Shown piece by piece: positions 6,207 to 13,340 of a DNA stretch of 13,340 nt. The notes under the pieces were generated by a model that saw only the letters and a list, made by a program, of their open reading frames with translations, made no database searches and was not told the DNA's origin. The stretch is taken from NCBI GenBank assembly GCA_017612755.1, contig JAGAFH010000122.1:1-13340 (forward strand). The letters are read 5' to 3'. The DNA is from Clostridiales bacterium. GTDB taxonomy: Bacteria > Bacillota > Clostridia > Saccharofermentanales > Saccharofermentanaceae. Position 1 is the stretch's first letter; each line of letters opens with the position of its first letter. The position numbers and the translations under genes are program-made.

Positions 6207-7632
6207 GGCCATTAGTTCCCTTATCCCCGGATCGAAGATCTACTTCATCGGGATAGGCGGAATATCCATGAGCGGTCTGGCTCTTCTGTCCAAAGGATAC
6301 GGTTTTTCCGTTGGAGGATCCGACATGAATCCTTCCGAGAGGACAGAGATGCTGGCAGAAAACGGGATAAAGATCTATAACACCCAGGAGAGCGGGAATA
6401 TCGATGAATTTGCTCCTGACTACATAGTCAAGACTGCAGCCATCCTCCCTAAGAATCCTGAGGTGGGAAGAGCCCTCGAAAAGGGCATAAAGATCTTCGA
6501 CAGATCCGAATTCCTGGGCCTTATCACAGAAAGCTACGACCGGGTCATCAATATATCCGGTACCCACGGAAAGACAACTACCACCTCCATGACATCCCTT
6601 ATGCTCATGGATGCGGGCAAGGATCCCACAGTGCATCTGGGGGCCGAGCTGGACGTTTTCGGAAACAACACAGTAAGGCTGGGAACCAACAAGGACATCC
6701 TTGTATCAGAGGCCTGCGAGTTTAAAAGATCCTTCCTTCAGTTCAGGTCCACCACAGCGGCCATTACCAATATCGACCACGACCATGTGGACTGCTATCC
6801 CACTATTGATGACGTTATCGAAGTATTCGCCGAGTTCCTGGACAAGGTGGACGACAACGGATATGTGGTAGTTACCGGAACAGACAAAAACATCAGTAAG
6901 TCCCTGGAGATCGCCCGGGGCCGTTACGAAAAGGCGGGAAGGGCATTCCCTTCCGTAGTGACCTGCGCCTCCGACGGATCTGATGCCGACTTCACAGCGG
7001 CAGACATTGAGTTTAAGGAAGGACTTCCTTCTTTCGATATAGTCTTTAAGGGCGGAAAGATAGGCCGGGCAAGCCTTCGGATCCCCGGAAAGCACAACAT
7101 CGCCAATGCCCTTATCGCAGCTGCCTGCGCGTACTTAAACGGAGCGGATCCGGATTCCATCATCAAGGCTCTTAACGAGTTCGGCGGAGCTGACGGAAGA
7201 TATACGGTGAAGGGCAAGTACAGGGGATGTGACGTGGTAGTGGACTATGCTCACCATCCCACGGCTGCAAGGGTCACTATCGATGCGGCTTCCCATATGC
7301 CCCACAACAATATCCTGGTGGTATTCCAGCCCCTGACATTTAACAGGACCAAGCTCCTTTTCGAGGATTATGTAATCAGCCTTCTGCCCTGCAGGAAGGT
7401 TCTCTTTTCGGAGATCTTCTCCGACCGTGAGATCAATACCGGAGAGATATCAAGCAAGGATATCGCCGATGAGATCAACAGAAGAGGCGGCGATGCCGAG
7501 TTCTTCGAGTCTAAGGAAGACCTGAAGGACAGGATAGACGAACTGATAGAGCCCGGGGATATCATCCTTATCCTGGGACCTGAAGATATAAGACATCTGG
7601 GCGATGAGCTCATGGTAAGAGAGGGAAGATGA
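6196..7632 (+). CDS. murC: UDP-N-acetylmuramate-L-alanine ligase
   Basis: MurC joins L-alanine to UDP-MurNAc with ATP, the first step of the peptidoglycan stem peptide, in the cytoplasm. The 478 residues show the three Mur domains: a Rossmann-like UDP-binding domain (GIGGISMSG, 19-27), the central ATPase domain with GTHGKTTTT (122-130), EACEFKRSF (172-180), TNIDHDHVDCY (191-201) and PGKHNIANALIA (297-308), and the C-terminal amino-acid domain with DYAHHPTA (350-357) and FQPLTFNRT (377-385). EACE in place of the EADE/EADES of many MurCs is, as far as I recall, seen in some Clostridia. FQPLT has Leu where FQPH is usual, and the late GAGDI motif reads GPEDI. GAGG at 6183-6186 precedes ATG 6196, which overlaps the antiporter. 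The downstream gene overlaps by ATGA. No other mur gene is nearby. Mpl ligases are related, but the motifs and clostridial context favour MurC. Confidence 0.93.
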   Translation: MSHEAISSLIPGSKIYFIGIGGISMSGLALLSKGYGFSVGGSDMNPSERTEMLAENGIKIYNTQESGNIDEFAPDYIVKTAAILPKNPEVGRALEKGIKIFDRSEFLGLITESYDRVINISGTHGKTTTTSMTSLMLMDAGKDPTVHLGAELDVFGNNTVRLGTNKDILVSEACEFKRSFLQFRSTTAAITNIDHDHVDCYPTIDDVIEVFAEFLDKVDDNGYVVVTGTDKNISKSLEIARGRYEKAGRAFPSVVTCASDGSDADFTAADIEFKEGLPSFDIVFKGGKIGRASLRIPGKHNIANALIAAACAYLNGADPDSIIKALNEFGGADGRYTVKGKYRGCDVVVDYAHHPTAARVTIDAASHMPHNNILVVFQPLTFNRTKLLFEDYVISLLPCRKVLFSEIFSDREINTGEISSKDIADEINRRGGDAEFFESKEDLKDRIDELIEPGDIILILGPEDIRHLGDELMVREGR

Positions 7633-9107
7633 AAAAGAACGGACAGCCCCAGAATACAAACAGGACTCCCGGCATGATGACTCTCATCGCCATCGCGATG
7701 ATGCTGGTCTCGCTTTTAGTCATGTTTATCCTCTGCCTCGTTCCCGGAAGGAGCGCCAACTCCAGAAATCCCGTGCTCCTGGTCTATGGTGACGACAGTA
7801 ATTTCCCGGTCCTCTCCATGGAAAACTCCATGCATGCCATCGGCTTTGATGTGGAGACCGCAGATGAGTCCTACGTTTTTGACGAAGAGAGAAACTACAT
7901 CATCATGGGAGTGGGGGAATATGCATTTAACTATGTGGATGCATATAAGGAACAGCCTGAGGTAAAGGGCTTTGTACTCGTGTGCCCCGGAATGCCGGCT
8001 TCTGAGATCATGGAGGGCATGAGCGGGACTTATCCTTCCCGGGAGATAGCCATCTTCGCCGGAAAGGATGATGCCTCCAAAGTATCTGACATGGGAAGCG
8101 CCCGGGTCATCTACGAGAGGATCTCGGGAGATGATACGGTCTACGGAACTCCCATAACGAGAGGCGGAAAGTTCTCTTCAAAGGTCTATATAAATAATAT
8201 ACAGACCAGATATCTCTCTTTATCCTTCGCAAAGATAAAGGATGCAGATAAGTTCCTTTTCTCGCCTCTGTTTCAGAATGAGCTGGCAGGATATCTTTCC
8301 ACCACTTATCAGGATCTGACTATCAGGGATGCTTCCTTTTCCAGGATAAATGCCTGGTATGTCTGGGCTTTGATATCCTTCTTCACATGTCTTGTGGGTA
8401 TGTGCCTTTATCTGGCGGCCCTGCCCCTTATCATGTCCGATATGAAGCAGGAGACTATCCACAAAGGGGAGAAGCTTTCAGCCGCCCTGATCGGAGGTAT
8501 CTCCATAGCTCTTGCCATCGGTACCATAGCCACCACCTTTGTGGAGAAGTTCAGGACATATGCATCCTGCGCCCTCTGCCTGATGCCCCTGATATTTATG
8601 GTAATAATGACCTTTAATAAGAGCCGCTTTATCCTCGATAATAAGGTCAGATATATAAAGAAGCAGACAAGACCCATGAGACCTCTGTTCATCTCGTTGA
8701 CAGTCGTCCTTCTGGTCTTTCTTTCCTTACGTCTCTTTACGGACCTTCAGCTGGTCATGGATCTTCCGGCCATGGTGATCGCTCCCTGTATCTTTATCCT
8801 GGATCTTATGTGTTCTTCCGCTCTTCTTTATGCGGACAGGAAGTCCAGATATATGGGACAGGGGGGAAGCTCTTATTTCGGCAACAGGGTGATCTTCCTT
8901 CTTATGCTGATCCCTTCGGTATTCGCAATGATCTTCGGCCTCGTTTTCAGGCTTACGGATATCTTCTATGCGGGCTTTGCCGGGCTTACATCCACTTTAG
9001 TTCCCTTTGTGTCCCTGATACCTTTGAGAAGGCACACGGACCACTCCCTGATCCCGGGCATCGTACACGCCGTAATATATACGGCAGTTGTTTTCGCAAT
9101 GCTCTGA
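7629..9107 (+). CDS. Unrecognised polytopic membrane protein with an extracytoplasmic domain
   Basis: I cannot assign a family to this 492-residue protein. A first membrane segment (about 16-38, possibly a signal anchor) is followed by a soluble domain of about 200 residues (41-240). That domain is likely outside the cell, and its strand pattern recalls an alpha/beta-hydrolase: V-L-L-V-Y-G-D-D (49-56), Y-I-I-M-G-V-G-E-Y-A (90-99), G-F-V-L-V-C-P-G-M-P (114-123) and E-I-A-I-F-A-G-K-D-D (139-148). The segment at 93-98 sits where a GxSxG elbow would be but has no serine, so a catalytic triad is unlikely. About eight more hydrophobic segments follow (near 243-268, 284-304, 310-328, 352-370, 380-400, 420-440, 445-465, 474-491). 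ATG 7629 overlaps the murC stop in ATGA, with GAGAGGGA just upstream, so it is coupled to murC. An envelope role is inferred from context only. Confidence 0.8.
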   Translation: MKKNGQPQNTNRTPGMMTLIAIAMMLVSLLVMFILCLVPGRSANSRNPVLLVYGDDSNFPVLSMENSMHAIGFDVETADESYVFDEERNYIIMGVGEYAFNYVDAYKEQPEVKGFVLVCPGMPASEIMEGMSGTYPSREIAIFAGKDDASKVSDMGSARVIYERISGDDTVYGTPITRGGKFSSKVYINNIQTRYLSLSFAKIKDADKFLFSPLFQNELAGYLSTTYQDLTIRDASFSRINAWYVWALISFFTCLVGMCLYLAALPLIMSDMKQETIHKGEKLSAALIGGISIALAIGTIATTFVEKFRTYASCALCLMPLIFMVIMTFNKSRFILDNKVRYIKKQTRPMRPLFISLTVVLLVFLSLRLFTDLQLVMDLPAMVIAPCIFILDLMCSSALLYADRKSRYMGQGGSSYFGNRVIFLLMLIPSVFAMIFGLVFRLTDIFYAGFAGLTSTLVPFVSLIPLRRHTDHSLIPGIVHAVIYTAVVFAML

Positions 9108-9115
9108 TTTTCTGA

Positions 9116-9144
9116 TTGACAGTATTGACCCTGGATGGTAGTAT
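9116..9144 (+). promoter_or_regulatory. Sigma-A-type promoter of the rplU operon
   Basis: TTGACA (9116-9121) is followed after 17 bases by TAGTAT (9139-9144). It lies eight bases after the stop of the membrane protein gene, with no terminator in front of it. Predicted transcription start is near 9151, leaving a leader of about 90 bases before rplU. Confidence 0.7.
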
Positions 9145-9234
9145 ATGCGGGTGACCGCATGCGCCGGGCTCTTAAATGTGCGCTTTTTTAAGCCACTGCC
9201 TCGAGTTAAGCAGCGAGACTGGAAGAACAGGAGG
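9145..9234 (+). promoter_or_regulatory. Structured leader of rplU, candidate L21 leader
   Basis: ATGCGG (9145-9150) and CCGCAT (9155-9160) form a six-pair stem closed by a GTGA (GNRA-type) loop, though its left arm may lie just before the predicted transcript start. Then GGC-TC-TTAAA can pair with TTTAAGCC around a GCGC-containing loop, and GCGC at 9161-9164 can alternatively pair with GCGC at 9179-9182. CTGC/GCAG and CTCG/CGAG near 9196-9216 are further alternatives. A leader for L21 is a known element in Bacillota; the match here is inferred from position and structure, not from a covariance search. Confidence 0.4.
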
Positions 9235-9241
9235 ACACAGT

Positions 9242-9544
9242 ATGTACGCAGTTATCAAGACAGGCGGAAAGCAGTACAAGGTAGCAGTCGGCGACGAGAT
9301 CTTCGTTGAGAAGCTCGAGGGCGAGGCTGGTGAGACAGTCACATTTGACGATGTACTTGCAGTAGCTGATGACAACGGTATCAAGGCCGGCGCTGATCTT
9401 AAGGCTTCCGTTACGGGCGAGATCGTAAAGCAGGGCAAGAACAAGAAGATCGTTGTTCTGAAGTACAAGGCTAAGAAGGGCTACCGCAGAAAGCAGGGCC
9501 ACAGACAGCCTTACACACGCGTTCGTATCACAGCAATCGCTTGA
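9242..9544 (+). CDS. rplU: 50S ribosomal protein L21
   Basis: L21 binds 23S rRNA in the large subunit. The product is 100 residues, normal for the family, starting [14 protein letters not shown] and ending in the basic [14 protein letters not shown] region that is diagnostic for L21. ATG 9242 follows a strong AGGAGG (9229-9234) at seven bases. An in-frame GTG at 9176 would add 22 residues unlike any L21 and would run through the structured leader, so it is rejected. It is first in the rplU-prp-rpmA operon. Confidence 0.97.
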   Translation: MYAVIKTGGKQYKVAVGDEIFVEKLEGEAGETVTFDDVLAVADDNGIKAGADLKASVTGEIVKQGKNKKIVVLKYKAKKGYRRKQGHRQPYTRVRITAIA

Positions 9545-9566
9545 TCGGACAGTTGAACCTTGATGT

Positions 9567-9929
9567 ATGATCACAGTTAAATTCGTCAGAGATGACAGCC
9601 GCCGTATCACCGGGGTCTTTATGAACGGACATGCGGGATACTCGGAGGAAGGATCTGATATAGTCTGCGCAGGCGCATCTACTTTGATATTTACGCTTGC
9701 CAACTCCCTTGAGACCGTTTGCGGGCTTAAGACGGAAGATTCTTCAAATATAGTCGAAGGCGAAGACGTGAGTGCAGAGGTGACTATCCCCCAGTGGATA
9801 TTTGCCGATGATAAGGTAAGCGACAGGGCCCAGGTAATAGCCGAGACCATCCACACCGGATTTATCACTCTCGCAGCTTCAGTCAACGGCGAAGGTGAAC
9901 AGTACATCAACATTATTGAAGACAATTGA
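9567..9929 (+). CDS. prp: Ribosomal-processing cysteine protease Prp
   Basis: Prp (older name YsxB) cuts the N-terminal extension from ribosomal protein L27, a step needed for working ribosomes in Bacillota. The 120-residue product has the catalytic pair at the expected places: His22 in N-G-H-A-G-Y and Cys34 in D-I-V-C-A-G-A-S. The location between rplU and rpmA is the conserved one, and the L27 encoded downstream carries the cleavable extension. ATG 9567 gives the family start MITVKFVRD, but no Shine-Dalgarno sequence is visible in the 22 bases between rplU and prp. Translation is therefore probably weak or coupled to rplU, in contrast to the strong sites of both flanking ribosomal protein genes. 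Confidence 0.96.
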   Translation: MITVKFVRDDSRRITGVFMNGHAGYSEEGSDIVCAGASTLIFTLANSLETVCGLKTEDSSNIVEGEDVSAEVTIPQWIFADDKVSDRAQVIAETIHTGFITLAASVNGEGEQYINIIEDN

Positions 9930-9949
9930 GACACATGGAGGTGTAAGCA

Positions 9950-10231
9950 ATGCTTAAGATGAATTTACAGCTCTTCGCTCATAAGAAAGGAATGGGTTCG
10001 ACCAAGAACGGACGTGACTCAGAATCCAAGAGACTCGGAGCAAAGAAGGGCGACGGACAGCTTGTTATCGCAGGAAACATCCTTGTCAGACAGCGCGGCA
10101 CTAAGATCCATCCCGGTAAGAACGTAGGAATCGGATCTGACGATACGCTTTTCACAAAGATCGACGGTAAGGTCAAGTACGAGCGTCTGGGCAGGGACAA
10201 GAAGCAGGTCAGCGTTTATCCCGTTGAGTGA
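9950..10231 (+). CDS. rpmA: 50S ribosomal protein L27 with Prp-cleavable N-terminal extension
   Basis: L27 reaches towards the peptidyl transferase centre with its N-terminus. The 93-residue product begins MLKMNLQLF followed by [15 protein letters not shown], matching the Bacillota form in which Prp cuts after Phe9 so that the mature protein starts AHKKG. The rest is typical, with [16 protein letters not shown] and [14 protein letters not shown] 9950 follows GGAGGTG (9937-9943) at six bases. It is last in the rplU-prp-rpmA operon and is followed by a terminator. Confidence 0.98.
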   Translation: MLKMNLQLFAHKKGMGSTKNGRDSESKRLGAKKGDGQLVIAGNILVRQRGTKIHPGKNVGIGSDDTLFTKIDGKVKYERLGRDKKQVSVYPVE

Positions 10232-10259
10232 TCCTGTTTCAGGTTTTAAGAAAGATCAT

Positions 10260-10294
10260 GAGGCTGTCTTATTTCAGAGGCAGCCTCTTTCTTT
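10260..10294 (+). terminator. Rho-independent terminator after rpmA
   Basis: GAGGCTG (10260-10266) pairs with CAGCCTC (10281-10287). TCT (10267-10269) and AGA (10276-10278) extend the stem inward, with GG as a bulge, and TTTCTTT follows at 10288-10294. A short CCTG-TTT-CAGG hairpin followed by TTTT (10233-10247) lies just upstream and may assist. Confidence 0.8.
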
Positions 10295-10319
10295 AACTAT
10301 TGGGAAAGAATAAAGAGAT

Positions 10320-11597
10320 ATGTTTATCGATCACGCAAAGATATATGTTAAGGCAGGCGACGGAGGTCCCGGATGCGTTTCCTTTCACACCGAGAAGTTC
10401 GTAACTAACGGCGGACCTGACGGCGGTGACGGAGGCAAGGGCGGCGACGTTGTTTTCGTTGCCGTTGCCAAGATAAGCACCCTTCAGAGCTTCAGGTTCA
10501 AGCATAAGTTCGTGGCGGAAGACGGAGCCAAGGGCATGAACAGGAAGATGTACGGCAAGGGCGGCGAGGACTTAAGGATCGCCGTTCCCGTCGGAACGCT
10601 GATAAAAGATGCCAACACCGGCAAGATCCTGGCTGACCTGACTGAGGATAAGCAGGAGGTCGTGATCGCAAAAGGCGGCAAAGGCGGCCTGGGAAATATG
10701 CATTATGCCAATGCCATCAGGCAGGCTCCCAGATTTGCAAGAGCCGGTATCCCCGGTGAGGAGAAGGAGCTTTATATCGAGCTCAAGCTCATAGCCGATG
10801 TGGGACTGGTGGGTTATCCTAATGCCGGTAAATCCACTCTCCTGTCAGTAATGACAAAGGCGAAACCTAAGATAGCAGATTATCCCTTTACCACCCTGGA
10901 ACCCGTTTTAGGAGTGGTACAGGATTTTGATACGGCATTCGTGATCGCAGACATCCCCGGTATCATCGAAAATGCCCATGAGGGAGCAGGCCTTGGCCAC
11001 GACTTCCTGAGGCATATCGAGAGGACCAGGCTCCTTATCCACGTGGTGGATGTTTCTTCCAAGGACGGAAGGGATCCCATTGATGACTTTAAGTCCATAA
11101 ACGATGAGCTCCGCCAGTTTAATGAGAAGCTGGCTGAAAGGCCCCAGGTGGTAGTCGCCAATAAGTGCGATGATGCATCTGAAGAAGAAGTGGAGATGTT
11201 CGTTGATGAAGTGAAGGCTATGGGTTATGAAGACGTATTCGTCATCAGCGCCGCAGCCCGGATCGGGATCAAGGAACTGACTGACAAGGTGACGGAACTG
11301 GTGAGCAAGCTTCCTCCCGTGGTCCTTCACGATGATCTCGAATCGGAAGAGAAGATCTATAAGTTCGAGAAGGAAGAGCAGTTCAGGATCGAGAGAGCCG
11401 ATGACGGAGCATATGTGATAACCGGCACCTGGGCCAAGGTGACCATGGAATCCACTAACTTTGACGACCTTACATCCATGTCCTATTTCCAGCGTTCTAT
11501 GATCAATGCGGGTGTTATCGATGCCCTTAAGGAAGCCGGTATACAGGAAGGAGATACGGTAAGGATCGAAGATCTGGAATTCGAATTTTTGGAGTAA
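10320..11597 (+). CDS. obgE: GTPase Obg (CgtA)
   Basis: Obg is a GTPase that binds the 50S subunit and takes part in ribosome assembly and stress control. The 425-residue protein has the glycine-rich Obg fold (1-158) with GDGGPGC and GGPDGGDGGKGGDV. The G domain has G1 GYPNAGKS (165-172), G2 TT (191-192), G3 DIPG (211-214), G4 NKCD (281-284) and G5 SAA (310-312). A C-terminal OCT domain (about 346-425) ends FEFLE. All GTPase motifs are intact. ATG 10320 has only weak ribosome binding sequences (GGGAAAG at 11 bases or AAAGAG at two). No convincing promoter lies in the 25 bases after the rpmA terminator, so expression may rely on read-through from the rplU operon, the usual neighbour of obg in Bacillota. 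Confidence 0.97.
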   Translation: MFIDHAKIYVKAGDGGPGCVSFHTEKFVTNGGPDGGDGGKGGDVVFVAVAKISTLQSFRFKHKFVAEDGAKGMNRKMYGKGGEDLRIAVPVGTLIKDANTGKILADLTEDKQEVVIAKGGKGGLGNMHYANAIRQAPRFARAGIPGEEKELYIELKLIADVGLVGYPNAGKSTLLSVMTKAKPKIADYPFTTLEPVLGVVQDFDTAFVIADIPGIIENAHEGAGLGHDFLRHIERTRLLIHVVDVSSKDGRDPIDDFKSINDELRQFNEKLAERPQVVVANKCDDASEEEVEMFVDEVKAMGYEDVFVISAAARIGIKELTDKVTELVSKLPPVVLHDDLESEEKIYKFEKEEQFRIERADDGAYVITGTWAKVTMESTNFDDLTSMSYFQRSMINAGVIDALKEAGIQEGDTVRIEDLEFEFLE

Positions 11598-11632
11598 AAT
11601 ATCAATTAACAATTTATTAACAAATATTCATA

Positions 11633-11715
11633 TTTACTTCGAAACATTTATGTATACTATAGTCAGAAAAGAAAGACGGCTGAATGTTTCTTCTTGTTAA
11701 ATGAGTTTGTATGAT
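11633..11715 (+). promoter_or_regulatory. AT-rich intergenic region with possible promoter and inverted repeat
   Basis: Between obgE and the convergent ABC operon the sequence is markedly AT-rich. TTTACT (11633-11638) and TACTAT (11655-11660), 16 bases apart, make a plausible promoter pointing to the perfect terminator 55 bases on. GAAACATT (11641-11648) and AATGTTTC (11683-11690) form an exact inverted repeat. A small RNA of about 75 bases is possible but unproven; the region may simply be the obgE 3' tail. Confidence 0.3.
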
Positions 11716-11743
11716 AAGAGCCCCGGATGACCGGGGCTCTTTT
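11716..11743. terminator. Bidirectional terminator between obgE and the ABC operon
   Basis: AAGAGCCCCGG (11716-11726) and CCGGGGCTCTT (11731-11741) form a perfect 11-pair stem with an ATGA loop. With the outer A-T pairs open, the + strand reads into TTTT; the minus strand also has T residues after the stem. It lies between convergent genes and can serve both. Confidence 0.92.
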
Positions 11744-11766
11744 ACTATGCTTTTTATCTTTATGTA

Positions 11767-12510
11767 TCAGAGTACTTTCGCCAGGAATGTCTTAAGTCTT
11801 TCGTTGGATGTATCACCGAAGATCTCATCGGGAGTTCCCTCCTCCACGATCTTACCGCCGTCCATGAAAATGACTCTGGATCCCACTTCTTTTGCAAAGC
11901 CCATCTCGTGGGTAACTACCACCATTGTCATGCCGTCTCTTGCCAGATCCTTCATAACGTCCAGGACCTCTCCGACCATCTCGGGGTCCAGGGCGGATGT
12001 AGGCTCGTCGAAGAGGAGCACGTCAGGTTTCATACAGAGGGCCCTGACAATGGCGATCCTCTGTTTCTGGCCGCCTGACAGCTGGCTGGGATAGGCATTT
12101 GCACGGTCTCCCAGCGCTACCTTTTCCAGAAGTCTCTTAGCCTCGGCTTCCGCATCTGCTTTGCTCATCTTAAGGAGCTTTCTGGGAGCTATGGTCATGT
12201 TCTCCAGTATGGAGAGATGAGGAAAGAGGTTAAAGTGCTGGAACACCATACCCATCTTCATGCGGAGCTTGTTGATGTCTGTCTTGCTGGAAGTGATATC
12301 CTGTCCTTCGAACTCGATGGTGCCGCCGGTGGGCTTTTCGAGAAGGTTCAGGGATCTAAGGAAGGTGGACTTACCGGAACCGGAAGGTCCGATGACCACT
12401 ACTACCTCGCCTTTGCTGATGTCGGTGGTTACTCCGTCAAGGGCTTTGATGGAGCCGCCGTTGTAGTATTTTTTGAGGTCATTGACCCTGATCAGTACAT
12501 TACCGTTCAC
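11767..12510 (-). CDS. Polar amino-acid ABC transporter ATP-binding protein (GlnQ/HisP type)
   Basis: This is the cytoplasmic ATPase that drives uptake through the permease encoded just upstream. All ABC motifs are intact in the 247-residue product: Walker [10 protein letters not shown] (41-49), Q-loop Gln91, the subfamily signature [21 protein letters not shown] (144-148), Walker B VLLFDEP (164-170) and switch His201. The spacing and [11 protein letters not shown] are typical of the polar amino-acid group, so glutamine, glutamate, histidine, arginine or cystine are possible substrates. I prefer GTG at 12510, which overlaps the permease end by 11 bases and has AAAGGAGG about ten bases upstream. 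A TTG at 12531 would place the start inside or before that ribosome binding site. Substrate cannot be decided without the binding protein. Confidence 0.95.
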   Translation of the reverse strand: MNGNVLIRVNDLKKYYNGGSIKALDGVTTDISKGEVVVVIGPSGSGKSTFLRSLNLLEKPTGGTIEFEGQDITSSKTDINKLRMKMGMVFQHFNLFPHLSILENMTIAPRKLLKMSKADAEAEAKRLLEKVALGDRANAYPSQLSGGQKQRIAIVRALCMKPDVLLFDEPTSALDPEMVGEVLDVMKDLARDGMTMVVVTHEMGFAKEVGSRVIFMDGGKIVEEGTPDEIFGDTSNERLKTFLAKVL

Positions 12511-13297
12511 TGTTTCTGAGCCTCCTTTCAAGCAGGGTTACAAGTTTACTGAAGAACATGACGATGATGAGATAGATGGCAGCAACTGCAAGAAGGGGCA
12601 TGAATGCCGAATATGTGCGGCTCCTGATGATATCTCCTCCTTTTGTCATGTCCTGAAGTCCTACGTAACCTGAGACTGATGTCTCCTTGATAAGGACGAT
12701 GAACTCGTTTGCCAGGGCCGGAAGGATATTCTTGAAGGCCTGGGGGATGATGATATATGCCATGGTCTGGATATAGTTAAATCCCAGGGATCTTCCTGCC
12801 TCGAACTGTCCGTTGTCGATGCTCATGATACCGGATCTTACGATCTCGGCCACATATGCGCCGGAGTTGATGCCAAAGGCAAGGATGGCGATCAGAACCT
12901 TGTTGTTTGATGATGCAAAGATGATGAAATAAGCGATCATCAGCTGGATGACTACAGGGGTTCCTCTTATTACAGTAAGATAGAACCTGCAGATCTGGTT
13001 CCAGATCCAGAGGGACCAGGTGAGGAAACCTTTCCAGACGTTGCGCAGGCTTTTGTTCTTCTTGCTGTAGTTCTTCCAGTCATCCATCGCATCCTTGCCG
13101 ATCTTGTCATAAGTCGACCTGATGATGGCAACGATGATGCCCAGGGCTATACCCAGCAGCACTGCGAAGAATGTTACTTCCAGCGTAACTCCCAGACCCT
13201 TGACGATATACATGTAACGGTTATCGTCTATGAAGTTCAGATAGAACTGGTCTTTGATCTTTTGAAACCAGTCTCCTATCGAAAGATAAAGATACAT
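12500..13297 (-). CDS. Polar amino-acid ABC transporter permease (HisM/GlnP type)
   Basis: This 265-residue membrane protein is the translocation subunit of the amino-acid importer. Hydrophobic segments are near 32-60, 108-128, 134-155, 180-200 and 232-252. The permease EAA loop that docks on the ATPase is clear: E-A-G-R-S-L-G-F at 166-173 continuing to [13 protein letters not shown] at 183-195. RGTPVVIQ (111-118) is typical of the HisM/GlnP group. About 40 charged and aromatic residues (61-100) lie between the first and second membrane segments, longer than in many homologues. The start codon at 13297 has GGAG seven bases upstream; Met29 is a less likely start. It comes first in the minus-strand pair, so the promoter and probably the solute-binding protein gene lie beyond the right edge of the window. 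Confidence 0.94.
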   Translation of the reverse strand: MYLYLSIGDWFQKIKDQFYLNFIDDNRYMYIVKGLGVTLEVTFFAVLLGIALGIIVAIIRSTYDKIGKDAMDDWKNYSKKNKSLRNVWKGFLTWSLWIWNQICRFYLTVIRGTPVVIQLMIAYFIIFASSNNKVLIAILAFGINSGAYVAEIVRSGIMSIDNGQFEAGRSLGFNYIQTMAYIIIPQAFKNILPALANEFIVLIKETSVSGYVGLQDMTKGGDIIRSRTYSAFMPLLAVAAIYLIIVMFFSKLVTLLERRLRNSER

Positions 13298-13340
13298 TTT
13301 TGATCTCCGTATTTAAAGATTGAAAAAGGCGGAAATAAGA

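Noticed and set aside
5430..6212. Long 260-codon open frame opposite the antiporter
   Set aside because: It is rich in Asp, His and Ser as expected of the complement of a membrane protein gene, has no ribosome binding site, and covers an intact antiporter.
9176..9241. N-terminal extension of L21 from an in-frame GTG
   Set aside because: The added residues are unlike any L21, the region is a structured leader, and ATG 9242 has an ideal AGGAGG site.
9563..9580. Five-codon frame ATG-TAT-GAT-CAC-AGT overlapping the prp start
   Set aside because: It is too short and lacks its own ribosome binding site; its position next to the prp start is most simply chance.
9206..9934. 242-codon open frame on the minus strand across rplU and prp
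   Set aside because: It runs antisense to two well-recognised genes and resembles no protein family.
11711..12094. Open frame on the + strand opposite the ABC ATPase gene
   Set aside because: It starts in the terminator hairpin and is antisense to a clear ABC ATPase; its composition is that of a shadow frame.
1..13340. Mobile element, CRISPR array, toxin-antitoxin or phage defence system
   Set aside because: No transposase, terminal repeats, regular repeat-spacer pattern or known defence domain was seen on either strand; gene content is housekeeping throughout.

Overview
The window is an ordinary chromosomal segment of a Gram-positive Bacillota, most likely a class Clostridia member (Lachnospiraceae-like or a related gut/rumen lineage; the genus cannot be read from this sequence). 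The evidence is a Prp-cleavable N-terminal extension on L27 with its dedicated protease gene prp between rplU and rpmA, a YqhQ/DUF1385 gene next to rpmE and prmC, strong AGGAGG-type ribosome binding sites, and many short gene overlaps. All genes share similar base composition and codon use, and no mobile element, tRNA, rRNA or CRISPR array is visible.

Layout, left to right on the + strand: the C-terminal part of rho (cut by the window edge); rpmE with its own promoter, a leader hairpin and a strong terminator; a second transcription unit of yqhQ (DUF1385), prmC and a small DUF951 gene. Then comes a minus-strand gene (3592-4443) for an uncharacterised helical domain joined to a VOC/glyoxalase-like domain. 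It meets DUF951 tail to tail and shares a compact divergent promoter region (4444-4528) with a + strand operon. That operon is ybaK-type Cys-tRNA(Pro) deacylase, a CPA2-type cation/proton antiporter, murC and an unrecognised polytopic membrane protein with an extracytoplasmic domain. Next is the conserved ribosomal-protein operon rplU-prp-rpmA, closed by a terminator, then obgE. A perfect hairpin terminator separates obgE from a convergent minus-strand polar amino-acid ABC transporter (permease then ATPase) whose solute-binding protein is not in the window.

The genes mostly serve translation and its quality control (L31, L21, L27, Prp, PrmC, YbaK, Obg), transcription termination (Rho), envelope synthesis and ion balance (MurC, the antiporter), and amino-acid uptake. 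I found no clearly new multi-gene system. The best candidates for new biology are the unknown membrane protein downstream of murC, the VOC fusion protein, the structured leaders of rpmE and rplU, and a possible small RNA between obgE and the ABC operon.
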